DNA of 64,000 nucleotides. Origin: TA-20 sp035935115 (lineage in GTDB: Archaea > Thermoproteota > Nitrososphaeria > Nitrososphaerales > Nitrosopumilaceae). Shown piece by piece: positions 54,536 to 63,493 of this stretch. The position numbers and the translations under genes were made by a program. The stretch is taken from positions 372,001-436,000 of the forward strand of contig DASYXK010000021.1 in NCBI GenBank assembly GCA_035935115.1, written 5' to 3'. The first letter of the stretch is position 1, and every line of letters starts with the position of its first letter. Under the pieces are notes generated by a model. It was not told where the DNA came from and ran no database searches. It saw only the letters and a program-made list of their open reading frames with translations.

Positions 54536-55576
54536 CTAATGTGTACTTTTTTGTGATTTTTTAACAACAAGGATTACACCTACAACAATTGCTGCAGTAC
54601 CAACTGATAATATTATTCCAATGGTATTCCAAGATGACGAAGTATCTTGCGTAGGTTGTAATGGCAAGCTATTGGCAGATGATTTCACATCAGACGGGGT
54701 TTGTACAGTTGTGGAGTTGGGTGTTAATTCAGATGACGGTGTTACATTATTTTCTGTCGTAACAGAACTTGTTTTTTCAATATTACTATGAGATGAGTTT
54801 ATTTGTTGAATAACCGTCTGCGTATTGTCTGGACCTACAGCGCCCATCTGGTGTGGAAGTTTTCCTATTACAGCTAGTGCCTGTCGTATCTGCTCATCAT
54901 TCCATCCAAGTGCTCTTAGCTTGCTTACAAATTCTGTACCTGTAATGGTTCCATCCTTGTATTGCTTTATTACCAAATTACCATTCTCGGCAACTTGGGG
55001 TGGAGGAGATTGAGAACCCGAAGTGACCGTAAACTGGACGGTTTTTGCCACATGGCTTTTTTCTAAATTAGTTTCAAGTGCCCAAACAAATTCAATCTGA
55101 TAAGTACCAGTTGGTTCATCTTTCGTATTGCACAGTGTAGAGTATCGTTCTGTTATCACGTTATTTACAACAACATCACATATGGTATTCTCATATCCAT
55201 TGTCATAGATGGGACTAGGATTGTTCTTACTGAATAATGAAAATGTAATAGTTCTGTCTCCAAGGTTTTGTTTTAATGCATCATCATGTGTATAAATTGG
55301 AAAACAATCTTCTCCGCCACAATGACTTGGTACTGTTACTCCAAATGGTTTTGAGAACGGCAGGTATATGTAAAGATCAGGATAAGGGTAAGATTCTTTT
55401 GAGATATCTGGAAGGTGAGATACAGTAATGGTAATTGTAGTACCAGGCGGGCCTGATAAAGGAGTTATTGTAACATCTGGGCTACCAAGTGTGGTAAGAT
55501 CTGTTGTTGCCCATACAGAGCTATAAAGTGGGATAAAAACCAATATTGTCAGTGCAAATATGATTGATCTTCTCAA
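54536..55576 (-). CDS. exported membrane-anchored protein with SHOCT-like segment (346 aa)
   Basis: The TTG-initiated protein starts with a signal peptide (RRSIIFALTILVFIPLYSS). An Ig-like domain follows (SPDVTITPLSGPPGTTITIT), with cysteines in HCGGEDCF and DVVVN-region that suggest disulfides. A segment NLVIKQYKDGTITGTEFVSK resembles a SHOCT motif. A Thr/Ser/Pro-rich linker leads to a C-terminal helix (IGIILSVGTAAIVVGVILVV) and basic tail KKSQKSTH. It is a surface-anchored protein of unknown role. Confidence 0.65.
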   Translation of the reverse strand: MRRSIIFALTILVFIPLYSSVWATTDLTTLGSPDVTITPLSGPPGTTITITVSHLPDISKESYPYPDLYIYLPFSKPFGVTVPSHCGGEDCFPIYTHDDALKQNLGDRTITFSLFSKNNPSPIYDNGYENTICDVVVNNVITERYSTLCNTKDEPTGTYQIEFVWALETNLEKSHVAKTVQFTVTSGSQSPPPQVAENGNLVIKQYKDGTITGTEFVSKLRALGWNDEQIRQALAVIGKLPHQMGAVGPDNTQTVIQQINSSHSNIEKTSSVTTENNVTPSSELTPNSTTVQTPSDVKSSANSLPLQPTQDTSSSWNTIGIILSVGTAAIVVGVILVVKKSQKSTH

Positions 55577-55600
55577 ACATACAAAAGATCAAATAGATAA
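55571..55600 (-). repeat. 30-bp promoter-proximal repeat, copy 1
   Basis: TCTCAAACATACAAAA followed by GATCAAATAGATAA matches 63280-63309 with one substitution. Here it covers the start and upstream region of the exported-protein gene at 55576. Confidence 0.7.
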
Positions 55601-55852
55601 TTAATAAGACTTGGGATTAAATTATCAGAAAGAATCTATGTGAATAATCATTGATATTATAAACTGTCAATAGTTCAATTAACTAGTCAGAAACTTGTAA
55701 AGAATAAGATGTAATGTGTAAAAAACCTTGTTACAATTGGCTTGATTCCGATTGGACTAGTACCATTAAGAGCCTGAACTGTTGACTATAAGATTATTCT
55801 TATAGAAATCTCTGATCACTTTAAAAAGAAATTCATCATATATTTAATTACT

Positions 55853-56101
55853 ATGCAAGATAACACGTGGTTGAGAAAAAATACTGATGAATTGTCAGTT
55901 GAGGAAATCAACTTCCTCTATGATAAAGGCATCTTGTTTTTCTGTACAGGAAAGTATGAAGAATCTATAGAGTGTTTTGACAAAATCATAGCAATAAACC
56001 CCACTTCTAAGATTGCGTTGGGTTACAAGGGTCTTGCTCTTGTAAAATTAAAGAGACACCAGGAAGCCATCCGGTGCTATGAGAAAGTTTTGGTTTGCTG
56101 A
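55853..56101 (+). CDS. small TPR protein (82 aa)
   Basis: Two TPR units are visible: NFLYDKGILFFCTGKYEESI with CFDKIIAINPTSKIA, then LALVKLKRHQEAIRCYEKVL. It ends abruptly after the second repeat (LVC). It is likely a small adaptor, or the 5' part of a formerly longer TPR protein such as that at 50883. A degenerate family A/B element lies about 80 bases upstream. Confidence 0.7.
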   Translation: MQDNTWLRKNTDELSVEEINFLYDKGILFFCTGKYEESIECFDKIIAINPTSKIALGYKGLALVKLKRHQEAIRCYEKVLVC

Positions 56102-56220
56102 ATAAAAATGAGAATAAAAACAGAGCACCATATTATCATTTTTAACGAAAACTTGATCGATAATGATTTTGGTCGCATAGCCAAACTAATTTGTCGTGAT
56201 CATAAACGGTGTTTGAAATA

Positions 56221-56469
56221 ATGGTTGTCGAACAAAACTACCAAACCAATGCCACTATAGTGGATCCATTATGTCAAATAATTGATGGTCGTCGTGCCAA
56301 ATCAATAGCAAGAAAATTTCTTGAACATTACCATTCTCTCATCATATTCAAAGACGCAATTTTGGAAGAAATGATTTGGACTGTCATAGTGGATGTCGGG
56401 CATGCAGACGAACACATCATACGCGTAAAAATAGATGCTAAGACAGGCAAGATACTGGGTTATTCGTGA
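56221..56469 (+). CDS. PepSY-like mini-domain protein (82 aa)
   Basis: The C-terminal ~60 residues match the PepSY-like paralogs: GRRAKSIARKFLEHYHSLII, then MIWTVIVDVGHADEHIIRV and KIDAKTGKILGYS. I start at the ATG at 56221 because its upstream sequence (about 56180-56220) is shared with the gene at 57249, whose start aligns at the same point. The protein is cytoplasmic and of unknown partner. Confidence 0.65.
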   Translation: MVVEQNYQTNATIVDPLCQIIDGRRAKSIARKFLEHYHSLIIFKDAILEEMIWTVIVDVGHADEHIIRVKIDAKTGKILGYS

Positions 56470-56471
56470 AA

Positions 56472-56888
56472 TTATCTTTTAGAAAGAGGTGGATTTTGCA
56501 TTTTTATTGATTTTCTATATGAATTTATTGAGATCATGATCTGATTTGCAAGTGATATAGGGCTAATGCCATCTTTACTTGTTACAAAGAGAATCCACTC
56601 ATTTACTGGAAAAGTGTACATTGATAGATTTTCTCTACCAGCATAAGTGTAGTTAATTGGGCCATATTCATCATCAAAATCTCTGCCCATGGATATTTCC
56701 AGTGCACGTTGCATGAAAAGCATCTCGGCCCTTTCTTGTGGGATTTGAAATGCTGCCCCCTCCTTACTCTTTTTTTCTACAGCCTTACCATTTTTGCTGA
56801 TAACAGCTACAGATTGTATGTTCTTGTCAAGATCTAAAACCGTGCTACAAAGTTTGTCCAATCCAATCAAGTATTGAGTTTCTGACAT
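56472..56888 (-). CDS. DUF6659-like/Roadblock-like protein (138 aa)
   Basis: The order of segments is YLIGLDKLCSTVLDLDKNIQ, then SVAVISKNGKAVEKKSKEGA and ERAEMLFMQRALEISMGRDF, followed by VNEWILFVTSKDGISP. This plan matches the gene at 36740. A profilin/Roadblock-like sensor domain is likely. The convergent PepSY-like gene ends 2 bases away. Confidence 0.6.
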   Translation of the reverse strand: MSETQYLIGLDKLCSTVLDLDKNIQSVAVISKNGKAVEKKSKEGAAFQIPQERAEMLFMQRALEISMGRDFDDEYGPINYTYAGRENLSMYTFPVNEWILFVTSKDGISPISLANQIMISINSYRKSIKMQNPPLSKR

Positions 56889-57248
56889 CTCAACATCATA
56901 TCAACAAACTAATAGAAAAACTTTGAAATCCAGGATGGATAATGTGATCTCATTTTGAGCCAATATTTTCATAAAAATCCAATGGATCAAGAGGGGGCAG
57001 ACTGTTTTTACTCTGCCGATAAAAAATAGAATCCCCCCAGTCTAGGCATACAAATCCGTTATAACTAGAGTTATGATATGAAGGTGATTTGTTGGAAAGT
57101 ATCTAATACATTGAGATTTTGTCTGTATCGATCTTATAGAATATTCTTAGTATATTCAGATATGTATTGCAATATGAATATGATTGATGGCTCGCGGTTG
57201 GTGTACGACCAAATTAATCTTTCTTGGCCACAAACGGTGTGTGAAATA

Positions 57249-57455
57249 ATGATAGACGAAGAATCAAGAGAGAATCCTTTGATATACAATCTTTGCATGG
57301 CTATGACATTTACAGATCTCATTAGGGTGAAGAACAAAAAAATGCTTGACACTGAATCAATGGGTTATCTTTCAGGTCTTGAGAAAAGTCTTGCAGAAAT
57401 TAGAGAACAATTACTTGACCTAATATTGGATAGAAATCCACAGATTATGAATTGA
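57249..57455 (+). CDS. hypothetical helical protein (68 aa)
   Basis: The start at the ATG (MIDEESRENPLIYNLCMAMT) is favoured because the ~40 bases before it match those before the PepSY-like gene at 56221. The product is helical (ESMGYLSGLEKSLAEIREQL and LLDLILDRN). Longer starts exist but look like promoter sequence. A family A repeat follows the stop. Confidence 0.5.
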   Translation: MIDEESRENPLIYNLCMAMTFTDLIRVKNKKMLDTESMGYLSGLEKSLAEIREQLLDLILDRNPQIMN

Positions 57456-57458
57456 TGT

Positions 57459-57484
57459 GGTTTAAGTCCTGTAAGACTCGTCAT
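57459..57484 (+). repeat. T-arm-like palindromic repeat, family A
   Basis: The copy reads GGTTTAAGTCCTGTAAGACT followed by CGTCAT. It lies 4 bases after the stop of the plus-strand gene at 57249, so the orientation relative to the gene is opposite to most copies. Confidence 0.75.
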
Positions 57485-57724
57485 CTTGTAATTAATTGAC
57501 AGTGAAAGGAAATGCGTTACTTTTCTGACCAAAATATATCAGATGTATGTAACCAACACCTGAAGGGGCTTCAGGTGGAACTCGTAAAGCCCACTGCTAT
57601 AGAGCCTATCAGAGGTAGATTTTTTAAACCAGAATTGAATAATTCCCCTCTGCAATATAATCGTGTCTGAGATAAAAGTCTATGATAGATTCTTCTACAT
57701 CTTTACTTGTTGTAACTTTCTAAA

Positions 57725-60703
57725 TCAGCAGGTTCTGTAGATAGCAGTGTAATCGGTATTTACAGTGGGTGCAATTGTTCTAGATTGTGTTGTGCTACCA
57801 GTATCTAGCCAGTGGTCAAAGGTATAGCCTGGGCAAGAAGTTTGTGGGCTTAGGACAAATTGCCATGCCGAAGTTTCGTTGTAGTTAAATGGAGTTGTTG
57901 AATTGCGTACTAGATTTCCACTTTGAGTCATTAAAATTCTGGCGTTAATTGTGCTACCTGACGTGTCCTGAGCTTTTATTCCTGAAAGCACTGATGGATT
58001 GTCCAGATATCCCATATCAGCTGCCAGGTAATTTGATATACATGAATAATCAGGACTACATATCTGAACCAAATACATGTCACCAACATAGACAGATCTT
58101 CCCTGAACTCCGGTCTGGCCACCATCATTTAGCATATTCTTGGCAACAAAAGAGAAGTTTTGTTTGTCATATTGTGTATGCCAGTTACTTGACCCCTGGA
58201 GTGTACTGTTGTTCGTCGGCAAGCCGATGTCCTCATAGATTGCAAGATTGCTCACTGTACCGATGTAGCATGGAAATGTATCCTTACCTGGGTTTCCAAT
58301 AGTAATTTTAAAGTTGGTATCATTAGTCCTTGCAAAGCTGCTCAGAGTAGAATAATATCCTGTCTTGCTACAATCGTTACTATACATTTCATCGAAAAGT
58401 ATACCGTCTATATTTCCATACCATTTTGTATAATTAGCAATATCGTTCTCCACTGCAGAAACACTTCTACTACCATATTGGGTAAATACGTATCCCAATA
58501 CGTTTATGCCCTTTGAATGAAGCTGTGTTATTGCACTTACATAGTCACATCTTTGACTTGTACCTGGTCCACTATTTGGATTGAATACTACTGTCAATGG
58601 CACACCTGTATGATTGCCTTTTGCATTCATTACAGGAGCCCAATTAAAGCTACCAAGACTAGTGCACGGTGGAGGATTACCACCACTGTAAGGCTGATAG
58701 TATAACGGCATCAATATTCCGGCGCTAGCTGTGTTATGACCTGATGTCAAAGTAGTAGCAGATGCAGTATTTGATGGAGAACTTGTTCCAACGGCATTGA
58801 TTGTAGAGACTCGGTATGTGTACGTAGTACTTGCAGCAAGTCCGGTATCAGAATAACTTGTATTTGTATTTCCAGTGTTTGCAACAATAGTAGACCAAGT
58901 GGAACCTCCATTGGTTGATCTTTCAATCTTGTATCCTGTTGTAACATTACCGCTAGCAGCCCAGCTTAGATTTATCTGACTAGATGAAATTGCGTTTGCT
59001 GTAAGACTTGTTGGAGCATTGGGCAGAGTATACCCTGTAACATTTGTCGAATATGCACCCAGTCCGACACTGTTCCATGCAGCAATACGAAACTTGTAAA
59101 CACTGTTTGCAGCAAGTGAAGTTACATTATAGTTGGTAATAGTGGTTCCGGAATTGTTAACTACATTAACCCAAGTTGTGCTTGCCCTTTGAACTTGGTA
59201 TCCTGTTATGGCAGAACCGCCATTGTTACTAGGTGCAGTCCATTTTAACTGCAATTGTGTCGTAGAAATTGCAGTAGAGTTTACATTTGTCGGTGCACTA
59301 GGTACAGTAGCACTTGCTGCTTTTATCTCAACTGCAACATCATCCCAATAATCACCACTGGGACTTGCAGTCCAGCTACAGGTGACAGAGCCGGTCGATG
59401 TTGTAGTTTTTGAACTTGATGCACCGGTGACTTTACCAACGATTCCGTCTTGTACGCTAGTATCCCATCGTTGTGTACAGGTTGGGGAACCAAGTGTCAC
59501 ACCACCCCATATTGATGGCGAGTCTAAAACCCAGCTGTTTGCATTTGCTGTTGTTATTGATACTGATGGACTCGTGCAAGTAGGAATACATGTGTCATAG
59601 TTTGTAGCATTAGTCGGTATAGGGTTTGTCTGATCTACTCCAGAGAAAGCATATGCGCCTATTACAACTGACGCGGCGGCATTCATTGTTACGGTAATGT
59701 TTCCAGTACCGCTAGGGTTTTTCAGATACCAAAATGCAGCATAATTGTTGTGAAATGATCCTACTGCCTTTGTTAGCGCTACTCCTCCAAATGTAATCGA
59801 GTTTACCCATGCATCGGTACCGTGCGAGTCTACACCAACGACAAGTAGACGGTTGCTGCCTGTTCCGGCATTAAAACTGGAAATTGTCTTTTGGTATGAC
59901 GATGATGGTACTGTGCCTGTTGTAGCCGTATTGTTTAGGGTAATGCCCCCTAATGCTGCTTTTACCTCAACTGCGACATCATCCCAAAGATCACCACTAC
60001 TTGCAGTCCAGCTACATGTGACTGAACCAGACAATATTGGATTTGTTGAGCTTGATGCGCCTGTGACTTTACCAACGATTCCGTCTTGTACGCTAGTATC
60101 CCATCGTTGTGTACAGGTTGGGGAACCAAGTGTCACACCACCCCATATTGATGGCGAGTCTAAAACCCAGCTGTTTGCATTTGCTGTTGTTATTGATATC
60201 GTAGGGCTGCTAGCAGCCGTGTTATTATTTGCAGCAGTAGTAGGTATCGGATTTGTCTGATCTACTCCAGAGAAAGCATATGCACCAATTACAACTGACG
60301 CGGCGGCATTCATTGTTACTACGATATTTGCTGTACCGTTAGGGTTTTTCAGATACCAAAATGCGGCATAATTGTTCTTGAAGGATGATACTGCCTTTGT
60401 TAGCGCTACTCCTCCAAATGTAATCGAGTTTACCCATGCATCGGTACCGTGCGAGTCTACACCAACGACAAGTAGACGGTTGCTGCCTGTTCCGGCATTA
60501 AAACTGGAAATTGTCTTTTGGTATGGCGATGATGGTACTGTGCCTGTTGTAGCCGTATTGTTTAGGGCAATGCCGCCTGTAGCACTTGCAGTTTGAGGTT
60601 GCATGAAATTAATATTTAATGGGATTGCTTGTGAAACTGGTACGAGAACAAGTATTAAGATAACTAAAATGGAGGTAACCCATCTAGAATCTTTTTGTTG
60701 CAC
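57725..60703 (-). CDS. exported multi-domain protein with spherulin-4 domain (992 aa)
   Basis: A GTG start is followed by a signal peptide (ILVILILVLVPVSQAIPLNI). Two near-identical ~210-residue beta modules follow (ITLNNTATTGTVPSS and SITFGGVALTKAV, NSWVLDSPSIWGGVTLG). Two FN3 domains follow (VPSAPTNVNSTA and NAPTSLTANAISSSQINLSW). A ~240-residue spherulin-4-like/GH114-type barrel domain follows (GILMPLYYQPYSGG, DGILFDEMYSNDC with acidic residues). A C-terminal Cys-containing unit with TFDHWLDTGSTTQ completes it. It may cleave or bind surface polysaccharide. The duplicated modules are highly alike in DNA. Confidence 0.8.
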   Translation of the reverse strand: MQQKDSRWVTSILVILILVLVPVSQAIPLNINFMQPQTASATGGIALNNTATTGTVPSSPYQKTISSFNAGTGSNRLLVVGVDSHGTDAWVNSITFGGVALTKAVSSFKNNYAAFWYLKNPNGTANIVVTMNAAASVVIGAYAFSGVDQTNPIPTTAANNNTAASSPTISITTANANSWVLDSPSIWGGVTLGSPTCTQRWDTSVQDGIVGKVTGASSSTNPILSGSVTCSWTASSGDLWDDVAVEVKAALGGITLNNTATTGTVPSSSYQKTISSFNAGTGSNRLLVVGVDSHGTDAWVNSITFGGVALTKAVGSFHNNYAAFWYLKNPSGTGNITVTMNAAASVVIGAYAFSGVDQTNPIPTNATNYDTCIPTCTSPSVSITTANANSWVLDSPSIWGGVTLGSPTCTQRWDTSVQDGIVGKVTGASSSKTTTSTGSVTCSWTASPSGDYWDDVAVEIKAASATVPSAPTNVNSTAISTTQLQLKWTAPSNNGGSAITGYQVQRASTTWVNVVNNSGTTITNYNVTSLAANSVYKFRIAAWNSVGLGAYSTNVTGYTLPNAPTSLTANAISSSQINLSWAASGNVTTGYKIERSTNGGSTWSTIVANTGNTNTSYSDTGLAASTTYTYRVSTINAVGTSSPSNTASATTLTSGHNTASAGILMPLYYQPYSGGNPPPCTSLGSFNWAPVMNAKGNHTGVPLTVVFNPNSGPGTSQRCDYVSAITQLHSKGINVLGYVFTQYGSRSVSAVENDIANYTKWYGNIDGILFDEMYSNDCSKTGYYSTLSSFARTNDTNFKITIGNPGKDTFPCYIGTVSNLAIYEDIGLPTNNSTLQGSSNWHTQYDKQNFSFVAKNMLNDGGQTGVQGRSVYVGDMYLVQICSPDYSCISNYLAADMGYLDNPSVLSGIKAQDTSGSTINARILMTQSGNLVRNSTTPFNYNETSAWQFVLSPQTSCPGYTFDHWLDTGSTTQSRTIAPTVNTDYTAIYRTC

Positions 60704-60955
60704 GTAGTCCTTTACATATTTTAAGATAAATGATTATGCTAGAACTTCTATAGAAGAATTCATTATAGAAATCCTATAACAATATTCTGAATATTTTAGT
60801 GATAACTTTTTATGTATAAATTTTAATCTAAAATATTTATCACTATAAATTCCAATTACTAGACGACGATCATGAGGTTTAGTAGAATCTTCTAGAACAA
60901 TTTATCATAAAACTAATACGCATTCTTTTTACACTAGTTTTTTAAACTAAAAGTT

Positions 60956-61243
60956 CTGAAACATAGAAGCAGAACAGAAATTATTGCTGCCATATTACAA
61001 TGTGCAATGATAGGCACTACGAGATGTAGATTAATGTACAATACGTATCTTTCCTATCAACAAATAAAAGAATATATCTCATACTTGCAAGAAAATAAAA
61101 TGCTAATTTGTAACGAAAAAACATTACGTTATAAGATAACCGAAAACGGAATCAAGTTCTTGCGCACATATCAACAAATGAACGAGTTATTTCCTAAGAA
61201 GCACGATTACAAAGTCCAGATGAGCTTAGGTTTAATCTCTTGA
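60956..61243 (+). CDS. winged-helix regulator, paralog with CTG start (95 aa)
   Basis: The sequence aligned with the gene at 45793 begins KHRSRTEIIAAILQCAMIGT, then RLMYNTYLSYQQIKEYISYL and YKITENGIKFLRTYQ. At the position of the ATG in the paralog this gene has CTG (60956). The first ATG (61007) would remove helix 1. It is either started by CTG, started late and shortened, or inactive. The rest of the frame is intact. Confidence 0.6.
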   Translation: MKHRSRTEIIAAILQCAMIGTTRCRLMYNTYLSYQQIKEYISYLQENKMLICNEKTLRYKITENGIKFLRTYQQMNELFPKKHDYKVQMSLGLIS

Positions 61244-61442
61244 GGTAAGTTTGATTGCGATAAGATCATAAACCATTCCCTACACGACACAGAACCATAG
61301 ATTCATAATAAAAAATTGGAAAGGAGTTTATAGCTACTCCGATAAGCGTACTGCGCACTTTTTGTTGAATTTTTTTCACAAAATCGACTGTACTCGGACT
61401 GACTGTTAGTTCAAAAACTGTAAGACTCTCTTCTTGAGTTAA

Positions 61443-61574
61443 TGTTATAGAACAGTCTTAGCATATTCAGATACCGGATTGCTTTCCAAAACAACCTATA
61501 CTTATCGCGTATCTGCCATCAATTCGGTTGGAACAGGTTCTCCATCAAATACTGCTTCTGCCACAACGCAATAG
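61443..61574 (+). pseudogene. fibronectin III domain remnant
   Basis: A plus-strand frame without a start encodes TVLAYSDTGLLSKTTYTYRV and SAINSVGTGSPSNTASATTQ, then stops. It is the second half of an FN3 domain of the kind in the proteins at 37221 and 57725. The upstream half is missing. It is probably a fragment left by recombination. Confidence 0.65.
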
Positions 61575-61625
61575 ATTAAACCACCAACACTCCCATAAAG
61601 TTGAATTATTGATATCATCTAGTTT

Positions 61626-61652
61626 GGTTCAGATCTGGTAAGATTCAACTAC
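61626..61652 (+). repeat. T-arm-like palindromic repeat, family A
   Basis: The copy reads GGTTCAGATCTGGTAAGATT followed by CAACTAC. A second, weaker element lies at about 61406-61430 (AACTGTAAGACTCTC). No intact gene adjoins them. Confidence 0.6.
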
Positions 61653-61679
61653 TGTTATGTAACAATTTCAGATCCACTA

Positions 61680-61766
61680 GGGAATTGGTCGGAATGCACA
61701 ATTTCTTCAAATTTCAGATAAGAGACCGTTTAGGTCAAACCCACATCTGGTATGCGCAACTGGAGG
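61680..61766 (-). repeat. second copy of the 16S rRNA leader
   Basis: These 87 bases match 28041-28124 with only a few changes (an extra GA, an extra T, one substitution). The block includes the 5' strand of the 16S processing stem and the GACC/GGTC hairpin within CAGAT/ATCTG. No rRNA gene follows. It may be a recombination relic or a small RNA. Confidence 0.8.
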
Positions 61767-61900
61767 ATTATCAGTTGTGAATAAACCCCAAAACTAACAA
61801 AACTATCATTATTAAGACTAGTATACAAAATATGAATCGCTCTTCTATAAGATTGTGACAAAAAACCTATTTTGACAAATGCTGATAATATCATTAGGTT

Positions 61901-62095
61901 GTGTTTGGTATTAACGAAGATACAGCAAAACAATTAGTGGAAAAATTTTTTGAACAGCAGCATTCTAACATATTAGTAGAGAAGACAGTGCTGAAAGGCA
62001 CTATGTGGATAGTGACAGTATCAACTGGCACATCCCAAGTGGTTAGACGAGTCAGAATAGATACAATTACTGGAAAGATATTAGGTTTTGAGTAA
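61901..62095 (+). CDS. PepSY-like mini-domain protein (64 aa)
   Basis: The GTG-initiated protein consists of NEDTAKQLVEKFFEQQHSNI, then LKGTMWIVTVSTGTSQVVRR and VRIDTITGKILGFE. It shares the plan of the proteins at 10576 and 56221 (helix, W-x-V strand, R-x-RID-x-x-TGKIxG). The single domain without signal peptide points to a cytoplasmic interaction role. Confidence 0.65.
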   Translation: MFGINEDTAKQLVEKFFEQQHSNILVEKTVLKGTMWIVTVSTGTSQVVRRVRIDTITGKILGFE

Positions 62096-62361
62096 TCCGC
62101 TTTTCTTTATACTTTAGATCTCAGAGACTTGACATGCGAAATTAAACAGAGAGAATTTTTCTTATTGAAATAATAAACTACCTTTTTGTTTTTAAATGAA
62201 GAAAAAATTAAGAGAATCAACCTTAATTCATTTAACTAGAAGTATCTTCTATAACATAGTAAAATAAAATTATTCTATTATAGGTATTGCTCAGTGTTTC
62301 ATTAGTACGCATCAATATTATTAGTTGAGGACTTTTAATAAAATGGACAGTAGTTGTAATC

Positions 62362-62778
62362 ATGCTAGAGCAACAAACTCAACCAAACAATCAATACGAT
62401 AACCAATCCAAATCTACTTTTCCTGCTGATTTGATGATTATCGAATCAAATTCTAAAAATAATATGGTGACTATAGAAGACAATTCACTTACTGAGACAA
62501 TCCTGAATGCACTTGGAGATCCACAAAAATTCAGTATCTTAAAAACAATACTTGAAAAACCAATGATAATCTCCGAGGTCCTAGATAAATGCAAGATATC
62601 AAATACTTCTGGTTATAGAAAGGTCAACTCCCTAGTACAATGCGGATTATTGGTGAAAAATGGTTTTATCATGACTCAAGACGGGAAAAAAATTGTGAGA
62701 TACAAGTCATTATTTGAAAACTTTGAAATCGATATTAAAAAAAATCAAGTAAAAGTAAAAGCTCAATTTACATCGTAG
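62362..62778 (+). CDS. ArsR-type HTH regulator (138 aa)
   Basis: After a polar N-terminus of ~45 residues, a winged helix follows: LTETILNALGDPQKFSILKT, then PMIISEVLDKCKISNTSGYR and LVQCGLLVKNGFIMTQDGKK. The C-terminal FEIDIKKNQVKVKAQF forms an extra strand pair, a pattern of archaeal regulators of exported proteins or flagella. No metal-binding motif is evident, so the signal is unknown. Confidence 0.8.
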   Translation: MLEQQTQPNNQYDNQSKSTFPADLMIIESNSKNNMVTIEDNSLTETILNALGDPQKFSILKTILEKPMIISEVLDKCKISNTSGYRKVNSLVQCGLLVKNGFIMTQDGKKIVRYKSLFENFEIDIKKNQVKVKAQFTS

Positions 62779-62884
62779 ATCTCATTATTCTTCGAGGCTT
62801 TGGAATAACAGGATTATTCATGAGTCTATCCCAATTTCTTCTTTTTAAAAAATAGATAAAAAAACGCATGTAATTGTCTGTTAC

Positions 62885-63259
62885 ATGCCACAAAATTATA
62901 AAAGATTATTCTCAAGTTATGATATGATCAGACAAGAACTATCGATATACTCACAATCGATTGAACAAAACCAGTACAATAAGAAAAAAAGAGGACAACT
63001 TGATCAGCTTATCCAGATTTTAGAACATCTACGATACTCAGGTGATAACATAATCAGCTCAATAGCAAGATTTACGAATATGTCGCATTGTGCTGCAACT
63101 AGGAATTGTGAAAAACTAATCAAAGCAGGGCTAGTCTTAAGATATCACGCTTCTAATAATCGAAGATATAAATTGACAAGTGAAGGCATATTTTTCCTAA
63201 ATAATTGTAGGAATTTTAGAGATCTTTTGTGCAAATACCAATTAAGTGACACGTTATAA
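62885..63259 (+). CDS. winged-helix regulator (124 aa)
   Basis: A helical N-terminus (KRLFSSYDMIRQELSIYSQS) precedes a winged-helix domain: LDQLIQILEHLRYSGDNIIS, then HCAATRNCEKLIKAGLVLRY and KLTSEGIFFLNNCRNFRDLL. It belongs to the same broad HTH group as the genes at 45793 and 63494. DNA targets are unknown. Confidence 0.7.
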   Translation: MPQNYKRLFSSYDMIRQELSIYSQSIEQNQYNKKKRGQLDQLIQILEHLRYSGDNIISSIARFTNMSHCAATRNCEKLIKAGLVLRYHASNNRRYKLTSEGIFFLNNCRNFRDLLCKYQLSDTL

Positions 63260-63279
63260 TGTGACAAACAAAAACGGTC

Positions 63280-63309
63280 TCTCAAACATACAAAAAATCA
63301 AATAGATAA
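63280..63309 (-). repeat. 30-bp promoter-proximal repeat, copy 2
   Basis: Matches 55571-55600 with one substitution. At the first site it covers the start region of an exported-protein gene. Here no gene starts from it, so it may be a leftover promoter. Confidence 0.7.
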
Positions 63310-63493
63310 CAAACTGAAGCTGTAGAGTCATACTTCAATCCCAGTGTGTCATATTTGACATCTACTCTGCAGTTCCAAATTTTTAATTATCAGAGAATAT
63401 TCTAGCTTCGCCTTAAATTAGAATATGAAAATAGAATAATGTGCTATACTGATCAGACAAATTACTTAAATTTCAGTAATGGAGTAGGAAAAT

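Noticed and set aside
59382..60596. Plus-strand frames opposite the 992-residue protein
   Set aside because: They mirror the duplicated modules on the other strand and have no independent start signals.
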